DNA from: Acidobacteriota bacterium | GTDB lineage: Bacteria; Acidobacteriota; Vicinamibacteria; Vicinamibacterales; JAKQTR01 | NCBI GenBank assembly: GCA_026393755.1 | Contig: JAPKZO010000028.1 | Span: 186,001 to 250,000 of the forward strand | DNA: 64,000 nucleotides | Direction: 5' to 3' | Shown here: piece by piece, positions 1 through 8,824 of the stretch | How positions within the stretch are numbered: the first letter of the stretch is position 1 | Layout: every line of letters starts with the position of its first letter | The notes under the pieces: model-generated | What the model was told of the DNA's origin: nothing | Seen by the model: only the letters and a program-made list of their open reading frames with translations | Databases searched by the model: none | Translations under genes and position numbers: made by a program

Positions 1-1
1 G

Positions 2-922
2 ATGCTGCCAATCGCCGAGCGCGTGTTCCGGCACTACACGTCCATCATCGGCGACGCGCCCTATCAGAGTCTGACCGTCGGCCTGATCGAAGGCGAAACG
101 CCCGGCGGCCACAGCCCCGCGTATCTGTCCCTGCTGAATCAGCCGCTGCCAGCCTCGACGTTCAACTGGAGCCACGACCCCGCGGCGTTCCCCAACTTTC
201 CGGAGTTCTTCGTCGCCCACGAACTGGCGCATCAGTGGTGGGGCCAGGCGGTCGGATGGCGCAGCTATCACGAACGCTGGATCAGTGAAGGATTCGCGCA
301 GTACTTCGCGGCGTTGTACGCGCGCCAGGTCCGCGGCGACGAGGCATTTGACGACCTGATTCGCCAGATGGCCCGATGGGGCCGAGACAAGACCGAGGAT
401 GGACCCATCTCGCTCGGCTATCGGCTGGGGCACATCCGCGGAGACTCGCAGATCTTCCGCGCCATCGCCTACAACAAGTCGGCCGTCGTGCTCGACATGC
501 TGCGCCGGCGTCTGGGCGACGAGATGTTCTTCCGCGGACTCCGGCGATTCTACAAGGACTGGCGTTTCCGCAAGGCGGGAACCGACAACGTGCAGCAGGC
601 CTTCGAGGCGGAAAGCGGGCAATCGCTCGAGCAGTTCTTCGAGCAGTGGATCCACGGAACAGGCGTACCCGTACTGAAACCGTCCTGGCAGCAGGACCCG
701 GAAGCCTCCAGCCCGACCGTCGTCGTGCGGCTGGAACAGATCGGCGTTACGTACGAATACCCGGTGACGGTGACGGTGCGTTACACAACCGGCCCGGCCG
801 AAGATGCGCTCGTTTCGATCGTCGACCGCGTCACGGAGCTCCGCCTGCCCCTCAAGGGCCGGCTGCGCGACGTCGTTGTCAACCGGGACGGCCTCACGAT
901 CGTCGACATCGCCCGGCGGTAG
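2..922 (+). CDS. M1-family zinc aminopeptidase, C-terminal part (5' end outside window)
   Basis: This is the C-terminal part of a gluzincin metallopeptidase. The visible 306 residues contain the zinc motif HELAH at residues 73-77 and the third ligand in WISEGFAQ (Glu96), which is the HEXXH-(18)-E arrangement of the M1 family. The N-terminal beta domain and the exopeptidase GxMEN loop are not visible, so the true start lies upstream of the window and the ATG at position 2 is probably internal. The last 90 residues look like the beta-sandwich that follows the helical region in some bacterial M1 proteins. The likely role is peptide hydrolysis in the periplasm or cytoplasm, but no signal peptide can be checked. 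The next gene begins about 30 bases downstream on the same strand. Confidence 0.9.
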   Translation: MLPIAERVFRHYTSIIGDAPYQSLTVGLIEGETPGGHSPAYLSLLNQPLPASTFNWSHDPAAFPNFPEFFVAHELAHQWWGQAVGWRSYHERWISEGFAQYFAALYARQVRGDEAFDDLIRQMARWGRDKTEDGPISLGYRLGHIRGDSQIFRAIAYNKSAVVLDMLRRRLGDEMFFRGLRRFYKDWRFRKAGTDNVQQAFEAESGQSLEQFFEQWIHGTGVPVLKPSWQQDPEASSPTVVVRLEQIGVTYEYPVTVTVRYTTGPAEDALVSIVDRVTELRLPLKGRLRDVVVNRDGLTIVDIARR

Positions 923-942
923 GCGCCCGGCCAAACCCTTGT

Positions 943-948
943 TATGAT
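943..948 (+). promoter_or_regulatory. Extended -10 element placed for a leaderless nuoG-like transcript
   Basis: TATGAT is preceded by TG plus one base, an extended -10 arrangement. Exactly seven bases separate it from the ATG at 956, so transcription would be expected to start at or next to that codon. No good -35 box or Shine-Dalgarno sequence is visible. This is an inference from spacing only. Confidence 0.35.
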
Positions 949-955
949 GGCACGC

Positions 956-2740
956 ATGGATACCGTCACCCTGCGCATCGATGGGCGCGAGATTACAACC
1001 GAGAAGGGCAAGACCATTCTTCATGCCGCCCTCGACAACGGCATTTCGATCCCCTACTACTGCTACCACCCCGGTCTCGGGGTCGACGGCTCCTGCCGCG
1101 TCTGCATCGTCAAGGTCGAGAAGATGCCGAAGCTGCAGACGTCCTGCTCGACTGTCTGCACCGATGGCATGGTGGTCGAGACGCGCAGCCGCGAGGTGAT
1201 CGAGGCGCGCGCGAGCGTGTTCGAGTTCCTGCTCATCAACCACCCCCTTGATTGCCCCGTGTGCGACAAGGGCGGCGAGTGCCCGCTGCAGGATTACTCG
1301 TACACGTTCGGCACGGCCGGCAGCCGGATGGAGTTCCCGCGCCGCACGTTCGACGGCGAGGGCGTGAAGGCCGACGTCGATTTCGGCCCGACGCTGATGT
1401 TGAACCGCAATCGCTGCATCCTGTGCACGCGCTGCGTGCGCTTCATGCGCGAGGTCGGCGGCGAGGCGCAGATCGGAATCGTCGATCGCGGCAACAGGAG
1501 CCAGATTTCGACGTTTCAGGAACGCGGCGTGCACTCGCTCGTCTCGGGCAACCTGATGGACGTGTGCCCCGTGGGGGCCATCACGACGCGCGACTACCGC
1601 TTCAAGTCGCGGCCGTGGGACAACCCGGTGGCGGTCGACACGACGTGCACACTCTGCGCAAAGGGCTGCAACACCACCGCGTGGATCAAGGCCAAGCCCG
1701 AGTGGGCGAAGGGCGCCCGGCTGATTCGGATCACACCACGGTACAACGCCGACGTAAACGGCTACTGGATGTGCGATATCGGTCGCTTCCAGTATCACTG
1801 GGTCGAACGCGACGCGCGGCTGACGGCGCCCCTGGCGCGCCACGGCTCGGGCGCGCAGACCGCCGCCACCTGGCCCGATGCCCTTGCCCGCCTCGCCGAG
1901 ATCGTCAGGCCGGTGCTGCAGACCAATCCGTCAGCGTTCCGTGTTCTGGTGTCGGCGCATGCATCGCACGAAGAGCTGTTCCTCGTGCGCCAGATCGTAC
2001 GGCAGACACAGGGACCGGATGCCGAGCGGCGGGTTGATGTGAGCTGGACCACGTCGGAAAAAGCGCAGCCCGCCGCGGCGAAGTTCAAAGTGCCGGCCGT
2101 CGACGCGCCCAACATCGCCGGCGCCCGCGTCTTCGGATTCAATCTGCCGGCAGGCGGATCGGATCGCGCTGATCTGTCGGCGTTGCGCGGCGCGGTTGAA
2201 TCGGGCGACGTCAAGGCGCTGTTTGTGCTCGATCCCGGGCCCGACGGCAGCGCTGGCGATGTCTCCTGGATAGTCGATGCCCGATCGTCAGGCAAACTGG
2301 CGCACCTCATCGTGCAGGGCCCCGTGCAGACGGCGCTGGCGGCGGCCGCTGACGTGGTGCTGCCTGGCGCCGCCTGGACGGAAAAGGACGCGACCTACAC
2401 CAACGACGGCGGCCGTCTGCAGGCCACCTCGCGCGTGATGAACGCGCCCGGTGAGGCGCGCGAAGACTGGCTGGCGCTGACCGAGGTCGCCGGGGCACTT
2501 GGCCTGCCGCTGACGTACGCGGATGCGGCGGCCGTGCGCGCCGCGATCGCCGAGGAGATGGGTGGCCTTCCGGGGATCGCCGGCATCGCCGACGTCGGTT
2601 TCGCCAGACCGCAGACCGCGCGCATGAGGATGCACGCGTCGAATCCGTCCGAGCGCTGCAAGTGGGATCAGTTGTTCCAGGACCTGCCGCCGGTCAAAGG
2701 CGAGCCGCACGTGGTGAGAGCGGAATTGATTGGGAAATAG
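956..2740 (+). CDS. nuoG: NADH-quinone oxidoreductase subunit G-like iron-sulfur protein
   Basis: The protein has the cofactor layout of NuoG. An N-terminal 2Fe-2S ferredoxin domain carries Cys in YYCYHPG and SCRVC plus a later Cys. A His/Cys cluster domain contains DCPVCDKGGECPLQ, and a 4Fe-4S motif follows as CILCTRCVRF. A molybdopterin-oxidoreductase-type segment begins with CTLCAKGC. In complex I, NuoG carries electrons from the NADH module to the membrane arm. The protein is about 594 residues, shorter than the roughly 900 residues of enterobacterial NuoG, and other nuo genes are not visible nearby. ATG codons at 944 and 947 are alternatives. I chose 956 because a -10-like box ends seven bases before it and the ferredoxin fold begins right after. 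A related NAD-dependent hydrogenase or formate dehydrogenase subunit cannot be excluded. Confidence 0.88.
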   Translation: MDTVTLRIDGREITTEKGKTILHAALDNGISIPYYCYHPGLGVDGSCRVCIVKVEKMPKLQTSCSTVCTDGMVVETRSREVIEARASVFEFLLINHPLDCPVCDKGGECPLQDYSYTFGTAGSRMEFPRRTFDGEGVKADVDFGPTLMLNRNRCILCTRCVRFMREVGGEAQIGIVDRGNRSQISTFQERGVHSLVSGNLMDVCPVGAITTRDYRFKSRPWDNPVAVDTTCTLCAKGCNTTAWIKAKPEWAKGARLIRITPRYNADVNGYWMCDIGRFQYHWVERDARLTAPLARHGSGAQTAATWPDALARLAEIVRPVLQTNPSAFRVLVSAHASHEELFLVRQIVRQTQGPDAERRVDVSWTTSEKAQPAAAKFKVPAVDAPNIAGARVFGFNLPAGGSDRADLSALRGAVESGDVKALFVLDPGPDGSAGDVSWIVDARSSGKLAHLIVQGPVQTALAAAADVVLPGAAWTEKDATYTNDGGRLQATSRVMNAPGEAREDWLALTEVAGALGLPLTYADAAAVRAAIAEEMGGLPGIAGIADVGFARPQTARMRMHASNPSERCKWDQLFQDLPPVKGEPHVVRAELIGK

Positions 2741-2775
2741 TCAGTAGCTGACTACTTTCTGTCTCAGGTGTCCGA

Positions 2776-3507
2776 ATGGATAACGTCACCCTCTTCGCCG
2801 CCTTCGCCGCCGGCCTGCTGTCGTTTGTCTCGCCGTGCGTGCTGCCGCTCATCCCGGGCTACCTGTCGTTTGTCTCGGGGGTGTCGCTCGAAGAAATGCG
2901 CGGCGGAGACGACACTCAGGGCACCGCGCGCGCCCGCGGCAAGGTGCTGTTGTCGTCGCTCGGCTTCATCTGCGGATTCACGCTGGTCTTCGTGTCCCTC
3001 GGTGCGTCGGCGAGCGCGGTCGGCGAATTCCTGATGACGCGCCTCAGCATTCTCGGCAAGGTGGCGGGAGCCGTCATCATCGTGTTCGGCCTGCACATGA
3101 TGGGCGTGCTGAAGATCAGCTGGCTCTACAACGAGAAGCGCGTGCAGGCCCGGAAGAAGCCGACGGGCCCCCTTGGCGCAGTGGTGGTCGGCATTGCGTT
3201 CGCCTTCGGATGGACCCCCTGTATCGGGCCCATCCTGGCCGCCATCCTGGCCATCGCCGCCAGCAAAGACACGGTGTGGCAGGGAATCGAACTGCTGCTG
3301 GCGTACTCGCTTGGTCTCGGGATTCCGTTTCTGATCACCTCGCTCGCCATCAACCAGTTCTTCGCGGTCTTCGCGCGCATCCGCAGGCACTATCACGCGA
3401 TCGAGGTCGCGTCGGGCGTCCTGCTCGTGGCGGTCGGCGTCCTGATGATCACCAACCGCCTCACCGTGATCGCCCAGTACCTGTCGTCGTACCTGCCGAC
3501 GTTCTGA
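2776..3507 (+). CDS. ccdA: CcdA-type thiol-disulfide transporter for cytochrome c biogenesis
   Basis: This 243-residue polytopic membrane protein matches the DsbD transmembrane/CcdA family, which carries reducing equivalents from cytoplasmic thioredoxin to periplasmic thiol proteins. The family signature SPCVLPLIPGYL is near the N-terminus (Cys21). The second redox Cys is in FGWTPCIGP (Cys149), placing one Cys in TM1 and one in TM4 as expected. Six hydrophobic segments are apparent. The length is typical for CcdA, which lacks the periplasmic domains of full DsbD. An AGGTG sequence about seven bases before the ATG supports the start. The gene lies 35 bases after nuoG, and the two may be co-transcribed. 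Confidence 0.9.
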   Translation: MDNVTLFAAFAAGLLSFVSPCVLPLIPGYLSFVSGVSLEEMRGGDDTQGTARARGKVLLSSLGFICGFTLVFVSLGASASAVGEFLMTRLSILGKVAGAVIIVFGLHMMGVLKISWLYNEKRVQARKKPTGPLGAVVVGIAFAFGWTPCIGPILAAILAIAASKDTVWQGIELLLAYSLGLGIPFLITSLAINQFFAVFARIRRHYHAIEVASGVLLVAVGVLMITNRLTVIAQYLSSYLPTF

Positions 3508-3575
3508 TATGCCGTGTGTCCGGGGGACCGCGCCAGGGTCTATCGGAGCCGCCCGGGCCGGTTGAGGGGGACTTG

Positions 3576-4787
3576 ATGAGGAACCAGACCGTTCGCGTTC
3601 TCTTGGTCGCAATCGCCGTCGCGGCGCTGGCTGCAGCGGGCTATCAGGCGTGGAGCCTGGACCAGCAGGCGCGGGCCGATCGGGCGTCCATCACCGAATT
3701 TGAGACGCGGGTGCGCGGGTTGTCGCAGTCGCTTGCCGAGATCGGCGCGACCCAGCGGGGATACGTGGCCGAAGGCCAGAACAGCGAGCGATGGCAGACG
3801 CAGTTGACCCAGATGATGGCGGACGCCGTGTCGAAGTTGACGGATCTTCGGACCGCGGCCGGGACACCCGAGGCACAGGGCGCGCTCGAGGCCGCCATTG
3901 AGACGATGGCGTCGTTTGGCAAGGCCGACCAGAAGGCCCGCAACTATGTCAGTTCAGGCCAGGGTCTCTCGGCGTCGGACGTCATTTTCGCCGATGGTCA
4001 TGACCTGCTGAACAAGGCCATCGCCTCCGTCGAGGAAGCGCGCCTCCACGAGACCGCCAGGCACGAGGCGGCCGCGGCCACAGCGCGGCGGACGCAGATG
4101 TTCTATGTCGGCGGCGCTCTCGGGTTGACGCTCGTGATCCTGATTGCGCTGGTACCCACCCCGAAGACCCAGGACGGCCGCGATCCGATGACCGGCGCCG
4201 AGTCGGGCTCTGGCCTCGGTCTGTCGCATCCGTCAAGCGGGGTCGCTGGCAAAGAGGCGACCAGGACGCCCGCCGCAACGTCAGCCTGGCCGGCGGGTCA
4301 GGATCGCGCGAATAACCTGGCGGCGGCTGCCGACATCTGCGCGTCGCTGGCCCGCGTCCAGAGCACGCGGGAGTTGCCGGCACTGCTGGAGCGCGTGGCC
4401 GGCGCGCTCGATGCGACCGGTGTCATCATCTGGATGCCGAACGGGCCGCCCGGGCTCCTGCACCCTGTCCTCGCGCACGGATATGCCTCGGCCACGCTGG
4501 CGCGCATGGGTGCAATCGGATCCGATGCCGACAACGCGACGGCCACGGCCTACCGGACCCGAACCGTGCAGACGATGCCCGCCGAGCCGCTGTCGGGAGG
4601 GGCCCTGGTCGTACCGCTGGTCACCGCCGAGGGATGCACGGGCGCGATGGCCATCGAGTTGAAGAAGAATGTCGAGCCGACCGACGCCGTCCGCGCCGTC
4701 GCCACGATCCTGGCGGCGCAGCTGGCGACGCTCATCACACCGGCGCCCTCCGCGAATGCTCCGCCCGCGGGATCGCACAGTTCTTGA
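3576..4787 (+). CDS. Membrane-anchored sensor-like protein with C-terminal GAF-like domain
   Basis: The ATG at 3576 follows a GAGGGGG ribosome-binding site and gives 403 residues. TM1 (about residues 6-24) is followed by a largely helical region to about residue 170 that resembles four-helix-bundle periplasmic sensor domains. A second TM lies around residues 180-200, then a low-complexity linker. From about residue 250 a GAF-like domain begins, with hydrophobic strands such as GVIIWMP and GALVVPLV. There is no kinase, HAMP or cyclase domain, so output must pass through a partner. The stop codon is separated by one base from the GTG start of the Hpt gene, which suggests translational coupling and a shared phosphorelay. 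Its ligand cannot be inferred. Confidence 0.7.
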   Translation: MRNQTVRVLLVAIAVAALAAAGYQAWSLDQQARADRASITEFETRVRGLSQSLAEIGATQRGYVAEGQNSERWQTQLTQMMADAVSKLTDLRTAAGTPEAQGALEAAIETMASFGKADQKARNYVSSGQGLSASDVIFADGHDLLNKAIASVEEARLHETARHEAAAATARRTQMFYVGGALGLTLVILIALVPTPKTQDGRDPMTGAESGSGLGLSHPSSGVAGKEATRTPAATSAWPAGQDRANNLAAAADICASLARVQSTRELPALLERVAGALDATGVIIWMPNGPPGLLHPVLAHGYASATLARMGAIGSDADNATATAYRTRTVQTMPAEPLSGGALVVPLVTAEGCTGAMAIELKKNVEPTDAVRAVATILAAQLATLITPAPSANAPPAGSHSS

Positions 4788-4788
4788 C

Positions 4789-5166
4789 GTGGGGAACAAC
4801 ATTTCACCGGTCCTCGATCCCGGCACGATCACCGAGTTGCGTCGGGCGAGAGACGAATGCCGCACGCCGCTGCTCATCAGGCAACTCGTCGAGATCTACC
4901 GATCGAACGCTCCGAAGCGGATCGAACAGCTCAGGAGCGCGATTGCGGGCGGCGATGCCCGGATGCTCGCGGTGGGGGCTCACACGCTGAAGACCAATTG
5001 CGCGATGTTGGGAGCGGCCGGAATGGCCGCCATGTGCGCGACACTCGAGGAGTTCGGCGACCACGGCACGCTTGATGATGCGGCCGCCGTGCTCACGCAG
5101 GTGGAATCCGAGTTCGAGCGGGTTCTTGCGGCGCTGGCGCAGCTCCTGACAGAAGAACCCGAATAA
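4789..5166 (+). CDS. Hpt (histidine phosphotransfer) domain protein
   Basis: This is a stand-alone Hpt domain of about 125 residues. The phosphoaccepting His lies in GAHTLKTNCAMLGA, which corresponds to the family motif AHxLKG(S/A)xxxxGA, although the usual Gly after Lys is Thr here. Helices before and after it fit the four-helix bundle. I chose the GTG at 4789 because it sits directly after the previous stop codon. An open frame extends further upstream, but there it only shadows the preceding gene. In a phosphorelay such proteins shuttle phosphate between receiver domains. Candidate partners nearby are the response regulator at 6478-6849 and the receiver fused to the PilB-like ATPase. Confidence 0.82.
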   Translation: MGNNISPVLDPGTITELRRARDECRTPLLIRQLVEIYRSNAPKRIEQLRSAIAGGDARMLAVGAHTLKTNCAMLGAAGMAAMCATLEEFGDHGTLDDAAAVLTQVESEFERVLAALAQLLTEEPE

Positions 5167-5174
5167 GCTCTTTC

Positions 5175-6272
5175 CTACGCCGGCTTTCCCCGCACCACGA
5201 CCCGTGACCTGGCCCCTGTCGCCTTCTCGAGGGTCGCCTTCACGCTCAACGTCTTCTTGTCGCGCGAGAGGCCAACAGTCACCTCGCCCTCTTTGTCTCG
5301 CAACTGCGCCACCAGCACGCTGGCATCGGTCACGGGCTTGTCATTCACCGTCGTGATCACATCCCCGGCTTTGATGCCCGCTTTGGCAGCCGGGCTGTCT
5401 GCGCGCACCGTCGAGACAAGAACGCCGTCCTTGACGCCGAAATAGGCTGCCAGCTCGGGAGTCAGTTCCTGAACCGTCACGCCAAGACGCCCCCGGGCTG
5501 CGAGCGCCCCGCCGAATGGGCCCTCGAACGTGAAGACGCCTTCTGATGGCATCCCGGGACCAGGCGTCCCTGTCGTCCCACCAGGCTGGCGCTCCATCCT
5601 GAACTGACGCATCAGCGGCGCGACCTGGGCCAGGTTGCGTTCGGCCTGCGCCTTGTCGCGGTCGGCCTGCGCGAGCCCGCGCCGGGCCTCCGCCAGCCCC
5701 CGTTCGACTTCGCTCCGGATGCGATCGCGATCAATCGTGATGTTGGCAAGGGGGCCTTCCCCGCCAGTCAGAGTGGCCTCGAGATCGGTGCGCTTCCCGT
5801 CGCGCGTCACGCTGAGCTTCAACGCTCGGCCAGCGGCCGATTCGTTGACCAGGCGAGTGAACTGGCGCGTGCTGCGAACCGCTTCGCCATCGAACTGGAT
5901 GATGACATCGCCCGCCTTCAGCCCGGCCTTGGCCGCAGCCGAGTCGTTCGTCACCTCTTCGATCACGACGCCGGCCGGCCCCGACAGTTTCATCTTGCTC
6001 ACATCGGCCGTCTCGACATCGCGAACCGAGACGCCGAGACGTGGTCCGCCCAGCGTATAGACGTTCCCGGTCTGGGCGACCCAGTTCTGGCGCTGAGCCG
6101 CCCCGGTTCGCCCATCGACCATCACAATCATCTTTTCCAGCTTCTCGAGCTTCTGCGGTTGCTGCACCGCCTTGTCGTCCTGCTGAGCCGCGATCGCCGG
6201 CGCCCACGCCGCCGCCGCTGCCGCCAGGGCGAGAATCATCACCGTCAGTCCGATTGCACGAGATAAACGCAT
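5175..6272 (-). CDS. Exported protein with two PDZ domains
   Basis: The protein begins with a signal peptide ending near AIAAQQ. Two PDZ domains follow. The first (about residues 75-160) contains GPAGVVIEEV and KAGLKAGDVIIQFDG. The second (about 260-345) contains GVLVSTVRADSPAAKAGIKAGDV across its binding groove. An Arg/Ala-rich helical linker between them looks like a short coiled coil (repeats of AQAERNLAQ type). No trypsin-like protease domain is present, so this is not a DegP/HtrA enzyme. It is more likely a periplasmic scaffold or chaperone-like protein. The ATG at 6272 has a strong GGAGGGGG site two bases upstream, which decides it over the open frame extending to 6299. It is convergent with the Hpt gene. 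Confidence 0.8.
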   Translation of the reverse strand: MRLSRAIGLTVMILALAAAAAAWAPAIAAQQDDKAVQQPQKLEKLEKMIVMVDGRTGAAQRQNWVAQTGNVYTLGGPRLGVSVRDVETADVSKMKLSGPAGVVIEEVTNDSAAAKAGLKAGDVIIQFDGEAVRSTRQFTRLVNESAAGRALKLSVTRDGKRTDLEATLTGGEGPLANITIDRDRIRSEVERGLAEARRGLAQADRDKAQAERNLAQVAPLMRQFRMERQPGGTTGTPGPGMPSEGVFTFEGPFGGALAARGRLGVTVQELTPELAAYFGVKDGVLVSTVRADSPAAKAGIKAGDVITTVNDKPVTDASVLVAQLRDKEGEVTVGLSRDKKTLSVKATLEKATGARSRVVVRGKPA

Positions 6273-6477
6273 AACCCCCTCCAAAACGAAGTGTGTCAAC
6301 TACACAAGCTCAGACGTGCAGCCCGCCTGCTTGGTTGGCAGTTGAACATTGACCCCGCATCGCGAAAGCGCCGATACTCACAGGGAAGCGTTCCGGACCG
6401 GCGGGCGAGGCGGGCCTCGAGCCAGCCTGATTTCCGGCGGTCGAGGCCGTAACGCGTTGATTATATTGGTGTTAACT

Positions 6478-6849
6478 ATGAAACTCCTGCTTGCGGAAGA
6501 CGAACCGGACGTGCAGCTGATCGCCCGCCTCTCGCTCAAGCGTGCGGGATTCGAGGTCGTCACGGTCAACAACGGTCTCGAGGTGCTCGAGCGCGTGGGC
6601 GCCGAAGCGCCCGATGCCATCCTGCTCGACTGGATGATGCCCGACATGGATGGCTTCGAAACCTGCAAGCGGCTCAAAGCCGATCCGGCCACCAAGGCGA
6701 TCCCCGTGATCTTCCTGACGGCCAAAGTGCAGGAATCTGAAGTCGCCAAGGCGCTCGCGCTTGGCGCTGCCGGGTGCGTCGGCAAGCCGTTCGACGCGCT
6801 GACGCTCGGTCAGCAGGTGCTGACGATTCTCGGAAAACAGCTCGGGTAA
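6478..6849 (+). CDS. Single-domain response regulator (CheY-like receiver)
   Basis: This 123-residue protein is a lone receiver domain. The acidic pair is Glu7/Asp8 in LLLAEDEP, the phospho-accepting Asp51 is in LLDWMMPDMDG, the conserved Thr is Thr81 and the Lys is Lys103 in CVGKPFD. There is no output domain, so it acts by protein contact or as a phosphorelay intermediate. A TATATT box lies ten bases before the ATG, suggesting a very short 5' leader. No Shine-Dalgarno site is visible. Its stop codon abuts the TTG start of the histidine kinase, so the two form an operon and are the likely cognate pair. Confidence 0.9.
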   Translation: MKLLLAEDEPDVQLIARLSLKRAGFEVVTVNNGLEVLERVGAEAPDAILLDWMMPDMDGFETCKRLKADPATKAIPVIFLTAKVQESEVAKALALGAAGCVGKPFDALTLGQQVLTILGKQLG

Positions 6850-8787
6850 TTGACTGTGAGCCTGCGCGGGCGCATCTTCGCGGTGATCGGCCTCATGGTG
6901 GTCGCGGCCTTCCTTCAGGCCGGGGCCGTCATGTGGTTCGAAGCCTCGCGCAATTCCAGCGACAGGACGATCCTGCGCGCCGGGCAGCGGTTCGATCACC
7001 AGTCCCGCATGAACCGCGTCGTCGTGGAACTGGAGAACGAGCAGCGGTCCTACCTGCTGACGGGACTGCCGGCGTTCCGTGCGAACTTCGACCGCCGGTG
7101 GAGCGAGTACGTCAACCTCCCGACGCTGCTGCTTGCGCTGGTTGACGAGGAAAAGGACAAGCGGTCGCTGGCCGATCTCGACCGGCAGCTCCAGCAGTGG
7201 TATCGGATGGTCACAGACCTGATGGACCGCCGCGATCGGCTGACCGATCTGCCAGAGGTGCTGCGGGATCAGACCGCTCCGCCCATCCGGCAGATCCTGA
7301 ACTCGCTCGATGCGCATCAGCGGCACGATTTCGTGTTCCTCAGCGACCAGATCAGGAACGCATCGCAATCGAGTTTCGACAACGCGCTCTTCACGCTGGC
7401 GCTGCCGGCTGTCGATATCATCATGCTGCTCGTGCTGGTCGCCGTGCTGGCGCGCATCCTGCTGGATCCGCTGGCCGCGATGGCCGAATCGGCGCGCCAG
7501 ATCTCGGGCGGCAACTTCGATGTCCGGCTGCCGCCGCCTGCCAAGCGTGACGAGATCGGAACGCTCGTCGGGGCGTTTCGCGACATGAGCGCCGCTGTCC
7601 AGCGCCGGCAGCACGACCTGACCAACGCGCTCACACGGGAGCGCGAGATCTCTCAGATGTACGCCGCGCTCCGCGTCAACGCGGAGCAGGAATCGGCACG
7701 GCTCCAGGCCACGATCGCGACGGTGCCGGCGGCACTGGTCATCCTGGAGGCGCCCGGCGGGCGCGTGGTCCTTCAGAACGCGGCCGCCGACATGCTCATC
7801 GGCCGCGAACCCGACACCGAGCACGATCGACAGCTGTACTGGGAGAGCTTCCACGCCACGTACCGGGACGGCGGAGCCTGCCCGGTGGATGAATGGGGAC
7901 CCCGTCGCGCGCTGCGCGGAGACGTGGTGGTCGGTCAGGAATTGATCGTCAAGCCGCAGGACGGCAGAGTCGTTCCCATGCTGGTCAGCGCGGCGCCGCT
8001 GCGCAACGACCTGGGCGTGATCACCGGCGCCGTCGCCGCGTTCCAGGACATCACAAGTCTCTATGAGGTCGACCGGCTCAAGAACGAGTTCGTGTCCGTT
8101 GTCTCGCACGAGTTGCGCACGCCGCTCACGTCGATCAAGGGCTCGCTGCAGCTGTTGAGGTCCGATGTGCCCGGGCTCGATCCGGACCATCTCATCCTGA
8201 TGGATGTGGCCCTGGCAAACACGGATCGGCTCGTGCGCATCATCAACGACATCCTCGACATTTCGAAGATCGAGGCGGGAAAGCTCGAACTCAACCCGCG
8301 GCCGTACGACGCCCGCGAACTGGTGACGCACTCCATCGAGAGCGTCGGCCAGATTGCCAGAGGGTCGTCGGTGACGCTCACGCCCATCATTCCGCCCGAT
8401 CTCCCGAAGGTCAACGCCGACCCGGACCGCACGATCCAGGCCATCGTCAACCTCCTGTCGAACGCACTCAAGTACGCGCCCGCCCGGTCAGAAGTGACGC
8501 TGGAAGTGAGGCCAGACCCGCCCGGGTTCGTGACCTTCGCCATCACCGACCGGGGACGCGGCATTGCGGCCGACAAACTTGGCCAGCTCTTTCAGAAGTT
8601 CCAGCAGATCGATGGGGCCAACACGCGCAGGTTCCACGGAACAGGCCTGGGCCTGGCCATCACCAAGGCGCTCGTCGAGATTCAGGGCGGATCGGTCGGG
8701 GTCACCAGCGAGACAGGAGTCGGATCGACGTTCTGGATCACGATTCCCGTCGCCAGGCCGACGATGGGAAAAACACTCCCGGAGTAA
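6850..8787 (+). CDS. Membrane sensor histidine kinase (CHASE3-like, HAMP, PAS, HisKA, HATPase)
   Basis: The order of domains is: TM1 at about residues 8-28; a helical periplasmic region with ENEQRSYLLTG, typical of CHASE3; TM2 at about 180-205; HAMP ending near DEIGTLVGAFRDM; a PAS domain (about 275-400); HisKA with SHELRTPL (His420); and a HATPase with the N-box NLLSNALKYA, GRGI and GTGLGLAI. All catalytic boxes look intact. Start candidates are TTG 6850 and GTG 6856, and neither has a clear ribosome site. Coupling to the preceding response regulator is likely. The last residues GKTLPE and the stop codon lie inside a palindromic repeat shared with the convergent kinase at 8811-9566. Confidence 0.9.
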   Translation: MTVSLRGRIFAVIGLMVVAAFLQAGAVMWFEASRNSSDRTILRAGQRFDHQSRMNRVVVELENEQRSYLLTGLPAFRANFDRRWSEYVNLPTLLLALVDEEKDKRSLADLDRQLQQWYRMVTDLMDRRDRLTDLPEVLRDQTAPPIRQILNSLDAHQRHDFVFLSDQIRNASQSSFDNALFTLALPAVDIIMLLVLVAVLARILLDPLAAMAESARQISGGNFDVRLPPPAKRDEIGTLVGAFRDMSAAVQRRQHDLTNALTREREISQMYAALRVNAEQESARLQATIATVPAALVILEAPGGRVVLQNAAADMLIGREPDTEHDRQLYWESFHATYRDGGACPVDEWGPRRALRGDVVVGQELIVKPQDGRVVPMLVSAAPLRNDLGVITGAVAAFQDITSLYEVDRLKNEFVSVVSHELRTPLTSIKGSLQLLRSDVPGLDPDHLILMDVALANTDRLVRIINDILDISKIEAGKLELNPRPYDARELVTHSIESVGQIARGSSVTLTPIIPPDLPKVNADPDRTIQAIVNLLSNALKYAPARSEVTLEVRPDPPGFVTFAITDRGRGIAADKLGQLFQKFQQIDGANTRRFHGTGLGLAITKALVEIQGGSVGVTSETGVGSTFWITIPVARPTMGKTLPE

Positions 8788-8824
8788 TTGTCCCCACGAC
8801 GCACCGATAATTACTCCGGGAGTG
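8774..8824. repeat. Paired CACTCCCGGAGT palindromes forming a perfect 16-bp inverted repeat
   Basis: The left arm CACTCCCGGAGTAATT (8774-8789) and right arm AATTACTCCGGGAGTG (8809-8824) are exact reverse complements around a 19-base loop. The arms contain the stop codons of two convergent histidine kinase genes. The structure could act as a bidirectional terminator, although the T-run expected of intrinsic terminators is short. It is one copy of a family found across the window. Confidence 0.85.

Noticed and set aside
6472-8331. Minus-strand frame of 619 codons opposite the response regulator and sensor kinase
   Set aside because: The plus-strand frames have complete signalling domains, and the opposite frame has none and spans two genes.
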